Position numbers and translations under genes: made by a program | Notes under the pieces: generated by a model | Seen by the model: only the letters and a program-made list of their open reading frames with translations | What the model was told of the DNA's origin: nothing | Database searches by the model: none | Part shown: piece by piece, positions 1 through 6,189 of the stretch | How positions within the stretch are numbered: the first letter of the stretch is position 1 | How the letters are laid out: every line of letters starts with the position of its first letter | Source: Pseudomonadota bacterium | Lineage (GTDB): Bacteria; Pseudomonadota; Gammaproteobacteria; Xanthomonadales; Rhodanobacteraceae | Reading direction: 5' to 3' | Assembly: GCA_025351555.1 (NCBI GenBank) | Contig: JANXVS010000439.1 | Location: 1 to 6,189 of the forward strand | Length of the DNA stretch: 6,189 nucleotides

Positions 1-1194
1 GTCACCACGCTGAAGTTCTGGACCATCGGCCGCGAGGGCGAAGTCGTCAGCGAGCTTCTGCCGGAGTTCGAACGCGCGCATCCTGGCGTGCATGTCCAGG
101 TGCAGCAGATTCCGCTGACCGCAGCGCACGAGAAACTGCTCACCGCGTTTGCCGGCGACGCGCTTCCCGACCTGTGCCAGCTCGGCAACACCTGGGTTCC
201 GGAATTGGCCGCGCTCGGCGCACTGGAACCATTGCAGCCCTATGTCGATGCGTCGCATGTCGTCCGCGCCGATGACTATTTCGCCGGTATCTGGGACACC
301 AATGTCATCGACGGGCATTTGTATGGCGTGCCGTGGTACGTGGATACGCGCCTGCTGTTCTACCGCAAGGATTTGCTCGCCCAGGCCGGATTCCCCAATC
401 CGCCACGCGACTGGGACGAATGGCGCCGCGCGATGGCGGCGATCAAGGCGAACATGGGCAAGGACAAGTACGCGGTGTTCCTGCCGCTGAACGAGTTCGA
501 GCCGCTGTTGAATCTTGCAATCCAGCAATCCGATCCGCTGTTGCGTGACAACGGTACGCGCGGCAATTTTGAAAGCGCCGGCTTCCGGCGTGCCTTCGCT
601 TTTTATGTCGAGATGTTCCGCCAGGACTGGGCGCCCATGCTGAGCAATACCCAGCTGCCGAACATCTGGGACGAATTGGCGCACGGTTTTCTCTCGTTTT
701 ACATCAGCGGGCCGTGGAATATCGGCGAATTCAAGCGCCGCGAACCCGGCCTGCTGGGGCGCTGGAGCACGGCTCCGTTGCCGGGAGTCTATGGGCCCGG
801 CGGTGGTGCAGCGGGTGGATCGAGCTTCGCTATTTTCCACAGTTCCAAAAATATACAATTATCCTGGGAACTCGCCGAGTTGCTTTCCGGCATACCGCAG
901 CAGCAGAAATTCTACGCACTGACGGGCGATCTGCCCGCGCGCCGCAGCGCCTGGAATGACCCGGTACTTGCGAACGACGAGTATGTAGGCGCTTTTCGCG
1001 AACAGCTCGAACTCGTCAAGCCGACGCCGAAAGTGCCCGAATGGGAGCGCATTGCCAGTGAAATGCAGCTGATGGCCGATCGCGTGGTTCGCGGGGGGCA
1101 ACCGGTCGATGAGGCATTGCGCAACCTGGACGCAGCCACCGATGCGATCCTCGCCAAGCGGCGCGCACTGCTCGAACAGGCAACGTCGCAATGA
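1..1194 (+). CDS. Sugar ABC transporter substrate-binding protein (family 1), 5'-truncated by the window edge
   Basis: Extracytoplasmic binding protein that would capture a mono- or oligosaccharide and deliver it to the two permeases encoded directly downstream. The frame is open from base 1, so the gene starts before the window; the Met codon at 88 lies inside the conserved first beta-alpha unit and is not the start. Visible residues (397, counted from base 1) show the usual family-1 marks: FWTIGREGE near residues 6-14, the segment PDLCQLGNTWVPE, the hinge-region motif YGVPWYVDTRLLFYRKD at about 108-124, and a glycine-rich loop followed by SSFAIF at about 267-279. Family members are usually about 420-440 residues, so probably only the signal peptide and a few residues are missing. 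The stop TGA overlaps the next start in an ATGA. The ligand cannot be inferred; maltose-, glucoside- or other oligosaccharide-type ligands all fit. Confidence 0.93.
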   Translation, partial: VTTLKFWTIGREGEVVSELLPEFERAHPGVHVQVQQIPLTAAHEKLLTAFAGDALPDLCQLGNTWVPELAALGALEPLQPYVDASHVVRADDYFAGIWDTNVIDGHLYGVPWYVDTRLLFYRKDLLAQAGFPNPPRDWDEWRRAMAAIKANMGKDKYAVFLPLNEFEPLLNLAIQQSDPLLRDNGTRGNFESAGFRRAFAFYVEMFRQDWAPMLSNTQLPNIWDELAHGFLSFYISGPWNIGEFKRREPGLLGRWSTAPLPGVYGPGGGAAGGSSFAIFHSSKNIQLSWELAELLSGIPQQQKFYALTGDLPARRSAWNDPVLANDEYVGAFREQLELVKPTPKVPEWERIASEMQLMADRVVRGGQPVDEALRNLDAATDAILAKRRALLEQATSQ

Positions 1195-2069
1195 AGCGCG
1201 AGCGCACCGCATGGACGTTCGTGACCCCGGCGCTGATGGTGATCGGCGTCTTTTTCGCGCTGCCGGTGCTTGCCGCGTTTGCCTTGAGCCTCACCGATTT
1301 CGATCTCTACGCGCTCGCCAATCTGAAAAACCTGCGCTTCGTCGGTTTCGACAACTATCGCGACGTGCTGGCCGCGCCGCTGTTCTGGAAGGCGCTGCTC
1401 AACACGCTGTATTTCGTCGCGGTTGGCGTGCCGCTTTCGCTCGCCGCTTCGCTTGGGGCGGCGTTGTTGCTCAATTCGCCGCTGGCGCGATTCCGAGGAC
1501 TATTTCGCACCGCGTTGTTCGCGCCGGTGGTGACGACTGTCGTTGCGGTTGCGGTGATCTGGCGCTATCTGTTCCACACGCGTTACGGCTTGATCAACTA
1601 CGCGCTCGTTCATTTGGGTATCGCGCCGATCGACTGGCTCGGCGATCCGCTTTGGTCGATGCCGGCCATCATACTTTTTGCCGTGTGGAAGAATTTTGGC
1701 TACAACATGATCATCCTGCTCGCCGGACTGCAGGGTATTCCGCCAGACCTTTACGAAGCCGCGCGCATCGACGGCGCATCCGCTTGGCAGAGGTTCCGCT
1801 TCATCACCCTGCCCTCGCTGCGGCCCGTGCTGCTGCTGGTGTCCGTCATCACCGTGGCCGGTTATTTCCAGTTGTTCGCCGAACCCTATGTGATGACCCG
1901 TGGCGATCCGCTGCAAAGCACCGTGAGCGTTCTCTATTACATGTACGAGGAAGGCTTCAAGTGGTGGAGTCTGGGTCGCGCTTCGGCGATCGCCTTCCTC
2001 CTGTTCGCACTGACGCTCGCGGTCACGCGGGTGATGCTGTATCTGTCGCGACGCGGGGAACGCAGATGA
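1191..2069 (+). CDS. Sugar ABC transporter permease, MalF/UgpA-type
   Basis: Inner-membrane subunit of a carbohydrate-uptake (CUT1-type) ABC importer, pairing with the product of the next gene to form the translocation channel. The 292-residue protein has about six hydrophobic segments (roughly 10-34, 69-94, 107-128, 156-180, 212-230, 263-285). The cytoplasmic EAA loop that docks on the ATPase is intact at 189-212: EAARIDGASAWQRF followed by ITLPSLRP. The C-terminal stretch GYFQLFAEPYVMTRGDP is also typical of MalF-type sugar permeases. It lacks the long periplasmic insertion of E. coli MalF, as most CUT1 permeases do. The start ATG at 1191 overlaps the previous stop by 4 bp, and the preceding sequence has only a weak Shine-Dalgarno match, so translation is probably coupled. 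It ends in another ATGA overlap with the second permease gene. Confidence 0.95.
   Translation: MKRERTAWTFVTPALMVIGVFFALPVLAAFALSLTDFDLYALANLKNLRFVGFDNYRDVLAAPLFWKALLNTLYFVAVGVPLSLAASLGAALLLNSPLARFRGLFRTALFAPVVTTVVAVAVIWRYLFHTRYGLINYALVHLGIAPIDWLGDPLWSMPAIILFAVWKNFGYNMIILLAGLQGIPPDLYEAARIDGASAWQRFRFITLPSLRPVLLLVSVITVAGYFQLFAEPYVMTRGDPLQSTVSVLYYMYEEGFKWWSLGRASAIAFLLFALTLAVTRVMLYLSRRGERR
2055..2060 (+). promoter_or_regulatory. Ribosome binding site of the second permease gene
   Basis: GGGGAA ends five bases before the ATG at 2066, inside the 3' end of the first permease gene. It supports 2066 as the true start rather than the longer upstream extension of the same frame. Confidence 0.55.
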
Positions 2070-2887
2070 ATCCGCGAGCCGCGAAAGCGATCATCAATGG
2101 GGTGCTGATTGGCGTAGCCGCGGTCGTGCTGTTTCCGCTGCTATGGATGGTCTCTGTATCGTTCATGCAACCCGGCGAAGCGAGCGCGTTTCCGCCACCG
2201 CTGCTGCCAGCGCACGCAACGCTGGCGAACTATCATGAGCTGTTCGCGCGGGCGGGCATGGGTCGCTACCTGTTCAACAGCCTGTTGATTGCCAGTGCCA
2301 TCACCTTGCTTTCGCTCGCATTCAATTTGAGCGCCGGCTATGCATTCGCCAAGCTGCAATTCAGTGGACGCGAGCGCATCTTTCAGGTACTGCTCGGTGC
2401 ACTGGTCGTTCCCGCGCAGGTCACGATGATTCCCTTGTTCCTGCTGATGAAGTGGCTGCATCTGGTCAATAGCTACGGCGGCGTGATCGTGCCGGCGCTG
2501 GCATCGGTATTCGGCATTTTTCTCGTGCGCCAGTACGCGCGCTCGATTCCAGATGAGTTGCTCGAAGCCGCGCGCCTGGACGGCGCAGGCGAATGGCGCA
2601 TCTTCTTGCGCATCGTGCTGCCGCTGCTCAAACCGATCGTCGTCACGCTGGCGATCTTCACATTTCTTGGCAGCTGGAACGATTTCATGTGGCCCCTGAT
2701 CGTGCTCAGCGATCAAGGCTCGCTGACCGCACCGGTCGCGCTCGCGGCGCTGTCGCGCGAGCACGTGCAGGACAATGAATTGATGATGGCCGGCTCCGTT
2801 GTGACGATCTTGCCGGTTCTGATCCTGTTCCTCGTCCTGCAGCGGCATTACATCCAAGGACTCATGCTCGGCGGAGTGAAGGGGTGA
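2066..2887 (+). CDS. Sugar ABC transporter permease, MalG/UgpE-type
   Basis: Second inner-membrane subunit of the CUT1-type importer. The 273-residue product has an N-terminal hydrophobic segment (about 9-32) and several more between 69 and 260. The EAA loop sits at 167-190: EAARLDGAGEWRIF, then IVLPLLKP. The MalG-family signature GSWNDFMWPLIVL lies at about 202-214, and the LFNSLLIA segment near 69-76 is typical of the family. The start at 2066 is chosen because it forms an ATGA overlap with the first permease, is preceded by a purine-rich GGGGAA five bases upstream, and gives the expected family length. The same frame stays open upstream to 1109, but that extension runs across the first permease gene and encodes no membrane-protein-like sequence. 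The stop overlaps the GTG start of the following gene. Confidence 0.95.
   Translation: MNPRAAKAIINGVLIGVAAVVLFPLLWMVSVSFMQPGEASAFPPPLLPAHATLANYHELFARAGMGRYLFNSLLIASAITLLSLAFNLSAGYAFAKLQFSGRERIFQVLLGALVVPAQVTMIPLFLLMKWLHLVNSYGGVIVPALASVFGIFLVRQYARSIPDELLEAARLDGAGEWRIFLRIVLPLLKPIVVTLAIFTFLGSWNDFMWPLIVLSDQGSLTAPVALAALSREHVQDNELMMAGSVVTILPVLILFLVLQRHYIQGLMLGGVKG
2873..2876 (+). promoter_or_regulatory. Ribosome binding site deciding the GTG start of the glycosidase gene
   Basis: GGAG lies seven bases upstream of the GTG at 2884, within the last codons of the second permease gene. No ATG occurs between this point and the end of the signal peptide, so the GTG with this Shine-Dalgarno match is the best supported start. 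Confidence 0.65.
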
Positions 2888-2943
2888 ATTGCGTTCGTCT
2901 CCTGCTGCTGTGCGCAGTCCTTTGCGCCAAGTCGCTCCTTGCA
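2884..2943 (+). other. Signal peptide of the glycosidase-like protein
   Basis: Residues 1-20 have a single Arg (R5) followed by a leucine-rich core and end LLA before QT, which is an acceptable signal peptidase I site. Cysteines at 3, 10 and 14 are preceded by residues that do not make a proper lipobox (position -1 is Leu at both C10 and C14), so a soluble export product is favoured over a lipoprotein. The charged n-region is weak and K16 interrupts the core end, so the exact cut is uncertain. Confidence 0.7.
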
Positions 2944-5900
2944 CAAACGATCTTGGACAATTTTGAGAATCCCACACTTTGGCAAGTCCAGCACACCGAC
3001 GATGTGACGGCTTCGCTGCACGGGGTCGATGAAAAAGGCGACAAAGCACTGCGCCTGGATTTCGATTTTGCCGATGCCAAGGGCAACGCGGTCAACGGCT
3101 ACGCGATCGCTCATCGCGCGCTGGTACTGGATCTGCCGGACAACTACGAACTGAGTTTCCGCGTACGCGGCGACGCACCGGTGAACACCCTGCAATTCAA
3201 GCTGATCGATGCGAGCGGCGAAAACGTCTGGTGGCTCAACCAGCCGGAATTCACTTTCCCACATGAATGGCAGCAGATCCGCATCAAGCAGCGTCAGCTC
3301 GCGTTTGCCTGGGGGCCAACCACCGATCGTACGCTCAGGCACGTCGCGTCGATCGAGTTCGTTGTCAGCTCCGGCCGCGACGGCGGCAAGGGCTCGGTAT
3401 ACTTTGACCAATTGTCCATTCGCGAGTTGCCGGCAGATGCTGCTCCGGCAAAACCCGAACTGCGCGCAAGTTCTGCGCAGAAAGGCTTTCCCGCATCGGC
3501 CGCGATGGATGGCGATTTGCAGACCGCCTGGCGCAGCGACCCCAAGCGAGGTCCCGAACAGCATATCGATATCGATTTCAAGCGGCCGCGCGAATTCGGC
3601 GGCCTCGTCCTGCATTGGCGCAAAGGAGAGACGACAAGAAATGTCGAGACCCGGTTTTCCGACGACGGCAAACATTGGCACAGCCTCGGCGGCCCGTTTG
3701 TCCGTACTGGCGACGATGACGCGTTTCTGCTGACCGATTCCGAGTCGCGCTATCTGCGTCTCGCGCTGCATGGGAACAAGCCGCACAGTTATGGATTGAA
3801 CGAAATCGAGATCAAGGATCTGGCCTGGGGTGCCAGCACCAACGCCTTCTTCCAGAATCTCGCGAAAGCTGCGCCTCGTGGCGCCTATCCACGAGGCTTT
3901 GTCGAGCAATCGTACTGGACCATCGTCGGCGTTGATGGTGGTGGGGTCCCGGCTTTAATCTCGGAAGACGGCGTGATTGAGCCGCACAAGGGCAGCTATT
4001 CGATCGAGCCGTTCCTGACGGTTGACGGTCGGTCAATAAGCTGGGCCGATGTGACTTCGACGCAATCCCTGCTCGACGGCTATCTGCCGATACCGGGCGT
4101 CGAATGGAAAAGCGACAAGCTGAACCTGAGCGTGCAGACATTCGCGCGCGGCACGCCCCAAACCGCGCAAATCGTTGCGCGTTATCGCGTGCGCAACACC
4201 ACCGATGCACCGCTGCAGGCTTCGCTGCAGTTGGCGATCCGACCGTTCCAGGTCAACCCGCCCGCGCAATTCCTGAACTCGCCGGGCGGCGTGAGCCCGA
4301 TCCAGGGCATCGCGTGGGATGGCACTACGGTGCGCATCAACGATGTTCCCCAACTGCTGCCTCTGGTAAGGCCCGACATCTTTCTTGCCGGAACGGTCGC
4401 TGCAGGGGCATTGCCCGAAAACGCCGAGCAGTATCACGGGCTGGAAACAGAGCCAAAAGGCGTTTACGACGTATTCGGATACGCGTCGGGTACATTAGTA
4501 TACAAATTACAGTTGCCTTCGCGGGGCGAATGGGAAGCAGAAATCGTCGCACCGATCTCCGGGGCGCTTGCGCCACCCGATCTCGGCGGCCTGAATGCTG
4601 CGGCCTGGTTTGAGTGCGAACGCGCCGCGGTCGCCAGCGCATGGCGCCGCAAGCTCAACCTTGTGAAACTGACTCTGCCGCCGCAGGCTCAGCGCATCGC
4701 CGACGCGCTGCGCACGGCGCACGCACATATCCTGATCACGCGTGACGGTGCCGCCTTGCGGCCCGGCACGCGCTCCTATGCACGCTCGTGGATACGTGAT
4801 GGCGCGATGATGGCCGATGGCCTGCTGCGGCTCGGCGATACCGATGCGGCGCGCAGCTATGTCGACTGGTACGCGCCGCACCAGTTCGCCAACGGCAAGG
4901 TGCCGTGTTGCGTCGACCATCGCGGCTCCGATCCGGTGCCCGAAAACGACAGCCATGGCGAGTTGATCCACGCGATTACGCAGGTTTATCGTTACAGCCG
5001 CGATCGTGCGTCCCTGGAAAAGCACTGGCCGCATGTCAAGGCCGCGATCATGTACATGGACATGCTGCGCATCAGCGAGAACGGAGACGTCAACCCCGCG
5101 TTCAAAGGCCTGATGCCGGCGTCGATCAGCCATGAAGGCTACTCCGCCAAGCCGATGCATTCTTACTGGGACGATTTCTGGGCGCTGACCGGCTACAACG
5201 ATGCGGTCGATATCGCGCAAGCGCTCGGCAGGGCGGATGCGGCAACGCGCATCGCACAAGCGCGTGATCAATTCCGCTTCGATCTGTTCGCCTCGCTCGC
5301 GCTGGCGGTGAAAGCACACGGGATCGATTTCATCCCAGGCTGCGCCGAACTCGGCGATTTCGATGCGACCTCGACCACGGTCGCCCTGTCCCCTGCCGGA
5401 CAAAAGGATTATCTGCCGCAGGACCTGCTGCGCAATACGTTTGAGCGCTATTGGCGCGACTTTGTCGCACGCCGTGACGGCAGCAAACCCTGGGTCGACT
5501 ACACGCCCTATGAATGGCGCATGGTCGGTAACTTCGTGCGCCTGGGTTGGCGCGATCGTGCGCAGGCGGCACTCGATTTCCTGTTTGCTACGGGTGCCCG
5601 TCCGTCTGCATGGAACCAGTGGGCCGAGGTCGTCGGGCGCGAGCCGAGGCAGCTGCGTTTCATCGGCGACATGCCGCACGGCTGGGTTGCGTCGGACTTC
5701 ATTCGCTCCGCGCTCGACCTGTTTGCCTATGAGCGCGACGCCGACCATGCGCTCGTGCTCGCTGGTGGTGTGCCGGCCGGATGGCTGGAAGGTGACGGCA
5801 TCGCGATAAGCGATCTGCGCACGCCTTACGGAAAGCTCAGTTATACATTGCAACAAAATGGACAACAGCTCTTTTTGCGCATCGTCGCTGATGCCGCCCC

Positions 5901-6057
5901 ACCGGGTGGCTTCGTATTTGTGTGGCCGCGAAGCGACGCCCCCGGCGCGACGCGGATCAACGGCCGGCGGGCGGCCTGGCAGGCCGGTGAATTGCATTTT
6001 CCCACTGCTCCCATGGAGGCGACGATCGAGCTTTCCCACGGCAATTCGCAACTCTGA
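2884..6057 (+). CDS. Exported multidomain glycosidase-like protein with discoidin (F5/8 type C) and (alpha/alpha)6 domains
   Basis: Probably a periplasmic or extracellular carbohydrate-active enzyme of 1057 residues; reaction and substrate are not established. A short signal peptide (residues 1-20, likely cut at LLA/QT) supports export; no canonical lipobox is seen. Domains by inspection: about 22-183, a beta-sandwich opening ILDNFE, like CBM11/CIA30-type modules; about 192-312, a discoidin/CBM32-like module (AMDGDLQTAWRSD, then QHIDIDF, ending YGLNEIEI); about 315-590, a beta super-sandwich (EQSYWTIVGVDGGG, then KGSYSIEPFL); about 595-950, an alpha-helical region resembling GH15/GH63/debranching-type toroids; about 950-1057, a C-terminal beta domain. 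Candidate active-site motifs are RSWIRDG (R638, D639), ENDSHGE (E687-E693), YWDDFW (761-766), WNQWAE (910-915) and DMPHGW (929-934). The four cysteines after the signal peptide (578, 675, 676, 820) all lie in or beside the helical domain. The GTG start overlaps the permease stop as GTGA. It could be a hydrolase or a phosphorylase-fold relative; export and lack of cytosolic context favour a hydrolase. Confidence 0.88.
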   Translation: MNCVRLLLLCAVLCAKSLLAQTILDNFENPTLWQVQHTDDVTASLHGVDEKGDKALRLDFDFADAKGNAVNGYAIAHRALVLDLPDNYELSFRVRGDAPVNTLQFKLIDASGENVWWLNQPEFTFPHEWQQIRIKQRQLAFAWGPTTDRTLRHVASIEFVVSSGRDGGKGSVYFDQLSIRELPADAAPAKPELRASSAQKGFPASAAMDGDLQTAWRSDPKRGPEQHIDIDFKRPREFGGLVLHWRKGETTRNVETRFSDDGKHWHSLGGPFVRTGDDDAFLLTDSESRYLRLALHGNKPHSYGLNEIEIKDLAWGASTNAFFQNLAKAAPRGAYPRGFVEQSYWTIVGVDGGGVPALISEDGVIEPHKGSYSIEPFLTVDGRSISWADVTSTQSLLDGYLPIPGVEWKSDKLNLSVQTFARGTPQTAQIVARYRVRNTTDAPLQASLQLAIRPFQVNPPAQFLNSPGGVSPIQGIAWDGTTVRINDVPQLLPLVRPDIFLAGTVAAGALPENAEQYHGLETEPKGVYDVFGYASGTLVYKLQLPSRGEWEAEIVAPISGALAPPDLGGLNAAAWFECERAAVASAWRRKLNLVKLTLPPQAQRIADALRTAHAHILITRDGAALRPGTRSYARSWIRDGAMMADGLLRLGDTDAARSYVDWYAPHQFANGKVPCCVDHRGSDPVPENDSHGELIHAITQVYRYSRDRASLEKHWPHVKAAIMYMDMLRISENGDVNPAFKGLMPASISHEGYSAKPMHSYWDDFWALTGYNDAVDIAQALGRADAATRIAQARDQFRFDLFASLALAVKAHGIDFIPGCAELGDFDATSTTVALSPAGQKDYLPQDLLRNTFERYWRDFVARRDGSKPWVDYTPYEWRMVGNFVRLGWRDRAQAALDFLFATGARPSAWNQWAEVVGREPRQLRFIGDMPHGWVASDFIRSALDLFAYERDADHALVLAGGVPAGWLEGDGIAISDLRTPYGKLSYTLQQNGQQLFLRIVADAAPPGGFVFVWPRSDAPGATRINGRRAAWQAGELHFPTAPMEATIELSHGNSQL
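3457..3819 (+). other. Discoidin / F5-8 type C (CBM32-like) domain
   Basis: Residues about 192-312 of the large protein. Directly visible are the family pattern of an Ala-rich start, AMDGDLQTAWRS, the hydrophobic strand HIDIDF, a W-containing strand LVLHWRKG, FSDDGKHWHSL, and the closing strand with YLRLALHG and NEIEIKDL. These modules usually bind glycans at the tip of a beta-sandwich. It is separated from the first beta module by a short Ala/Pro-rich linker (PADAAPAKP), consistent with an independently folded binding domain. Confidence 0.8.
3873..3897 (+). repeat. Perfect 9-bp inverted repeat with 7-nt loop inside the glycosidase gene
   Basis: GCCTCGTGG at 3873-3881 and its exact reverse complement CCACGAGGC at 3889-3897 flank the loop CGCCTAT. 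Seven of nine pairs are G-C, and a run of TTT follows the 3' arm. The repeat encodes the peptide PRGAYPRG, at the join between the discoidin domain and the beta super-sandwich. It could fold as an mRNA hairpin; the short T run makes it a poor intrinsic terminator. It may simply reflect the doubled Pro-Arg-Gly. Confidence 0.6.
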
Positions 6058-6122
6058 GAGAAAGTAGAAACCGCGTTTGCCGTTGACTGTTGTGGGCAGG
6101 ATTTGAAACCGGAGAAATTCTC
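6058..6122 (+). other. 65-bp gap between the glycosidase gene and the next gene
   Basis: No convincing intrinsic terminator is present, so transcription may continue into the next gene. A TTGACT hexamer at 6083-6088 resembles a -35 box, but no fitting -10 box occurs 16-18 bases downstream. A short dyad AAAC-CGC-GTTT (6068-6078) is also present, too short to call an operator. Confidence 0.5.
6111..6116 (+). promoter_or_regulatory. Ribosome binding site of the 3'-terminal gene
   Basis: GGAGAA lies six bases before the ATG at 6123. It is the strongest Shine-Dalgarno match among the gene starts visible here, fitting a gene that is not translationally coupled to its upstream neighbour. It overlaps the short palindrome GAGAAATTCTC (6112-6122). 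Confidence 0.7.
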
Positions 6123-6189
6123 ATGCGTTGGTTGGCCAAATTGATTTCGTCGATTCCCACTCTTGGACTGATGCTGGGCATTGTTTGTG
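6123..6189 (+). CDS. Start of a probable exported protein, truncated by the window end
   Basis: Only 22 codons are visible. They read MRWLAKLISSIPTLGL and then MLGIVC: two basic residues followed by a hydrophobic stretch, as expected for a signal peptide or an N-terminal membrane anchor. The start is supported by GGAGAA six bases upstream and by the absence of an earlier in-frame start in the gap. The same orientation and a gap of only 65 bp suggest it belongs to the same functional cluster; in such loci this position often holds another exported glycosidase, but nothing in the visible residues identifies the family. The Cys at residue 22 is preceded by Val, so a canonical lipobox is not seen. 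Confidence 0.6.
   Translation, partial: MRWLAKLISSIPTLGLMLGIVC

Noticed and set aside
88..90. Met codon as the start of the binding protein gene
   Set aside because: The frame is open and family-like before it (FWTIGREGE near residues 6-14), so the true start is upstream of the window.
852..857. Internal TATACA sites (also 4499-4504 and 5842-5847) as -10 boxes of internal promoters
   Set aside because: No -35-like sequence is found at the right spacing upstream of any of the three.
1109..2065. Upstream extension of the second permease frame, open for over 300 codons across the first permease gene
   Set aside because: It is read in another frame of a well-supported permease gene, its translation is Arg/Ala-rich without membrane segments, and the ATGA overlap and GGGGAA at 2055-2060 point to 2066 as the start.
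2884..2925. Lipoprotein signal in the glycosidase-like protein because of Cys at residues 10 and 14
   Set aside because: Both cysteines follow Leu at position -1, which does not fit the lipobox, and a better signal peptidase I site follows at residue 20.
3565..3576. Perfect 12-bp palindrome ATCGATATCGAT
   Set aside because: It arises from two tandem ATCGAT units encoding the alternating IDID strand of the discoidin domain; coding constraint explains it.
2141..3909. Two further long antisense open frames (302 and 353 codons) opposite the second permease and the binding modules
   Set aside because: Same reason: compositional shadows of supported sense genes, with low-complexity or unrecognisable translations.
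4507..6051. Long antisense open frame (514 codons) opposite the catalytic half of the glycosidase gene
   Set aside because: Long open antisense frames are common opposite GC-rich genes. The translation has no recognisable domain and the sense strand has clear family motifs throughout.
6083..6111. Promoter for the 3'-terminal gene built on TTGACT
   Set aside because: No hexamer resembling TATAAT lies at 16-18 bases; the nearest candidates read AAACCG or GAAACC.

Overview
The window looks like part of a carbohydrate import and degradation operon from a GC-rich Gram-negative bacterium. The style (high GC, strong GC preference at third codon positions, a sugar ABC importer beside a large exported glycosidase) suggests a gammaproteobacterium of the Xanthomonas/Rhodanobacter/Lysobacter kind. 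That placement is an inference from style and remembered family resemblance; no marker gene is present.

Layout, all on the + strand. Positions 1-1194 hold the 3' part of a family-1 sugar-binding protein gene whose start lies before the window. Positions 1191-2069 hold a MalF-type permease and 2066-2887 a MalG-type permease. Positions 2884-6057 hold a 1057-residue multidomain exported protein: signal peptide, two N-terminal carbohydrate-binding-type beta modules (the second discoidin/F5-8C-like), a beta super-sandwich, an (alpha/alpha)6 glycosidase-like domain and a C-terminal beta domain. A 65-bp gap with a clear ribosome binding site follows. A new gene beginning with a signal-like N-terminus starts at 6123 and runs off the end.

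The first four genes are joined by three successive 4-bp stop/start overlaps (ATGA, ATGA, GTGA), so they are very probably one translationally coupled transcript. The simplest model is that the exported multidomain enzyme binds and trims a glycan outside the cytoplasm, and the binding protein and two permeases import the released oligosaccharide. The ATPase that must power the importer is not in the window. The substrate cannot be read from the sequence.

The observations most worth following up are the large glycosidase, whose family and substrate I cannot assign, with its candidate active-site residues and four mature cysteines all in the catalytic region, and a perfect 9-bp inverted repeat inside its coding sequence. 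I see no mobile element, CRISPR array, tRNA, rRNA or clear intrinsic terminator. Apart from the 65-bp gap, the whole window is coding.
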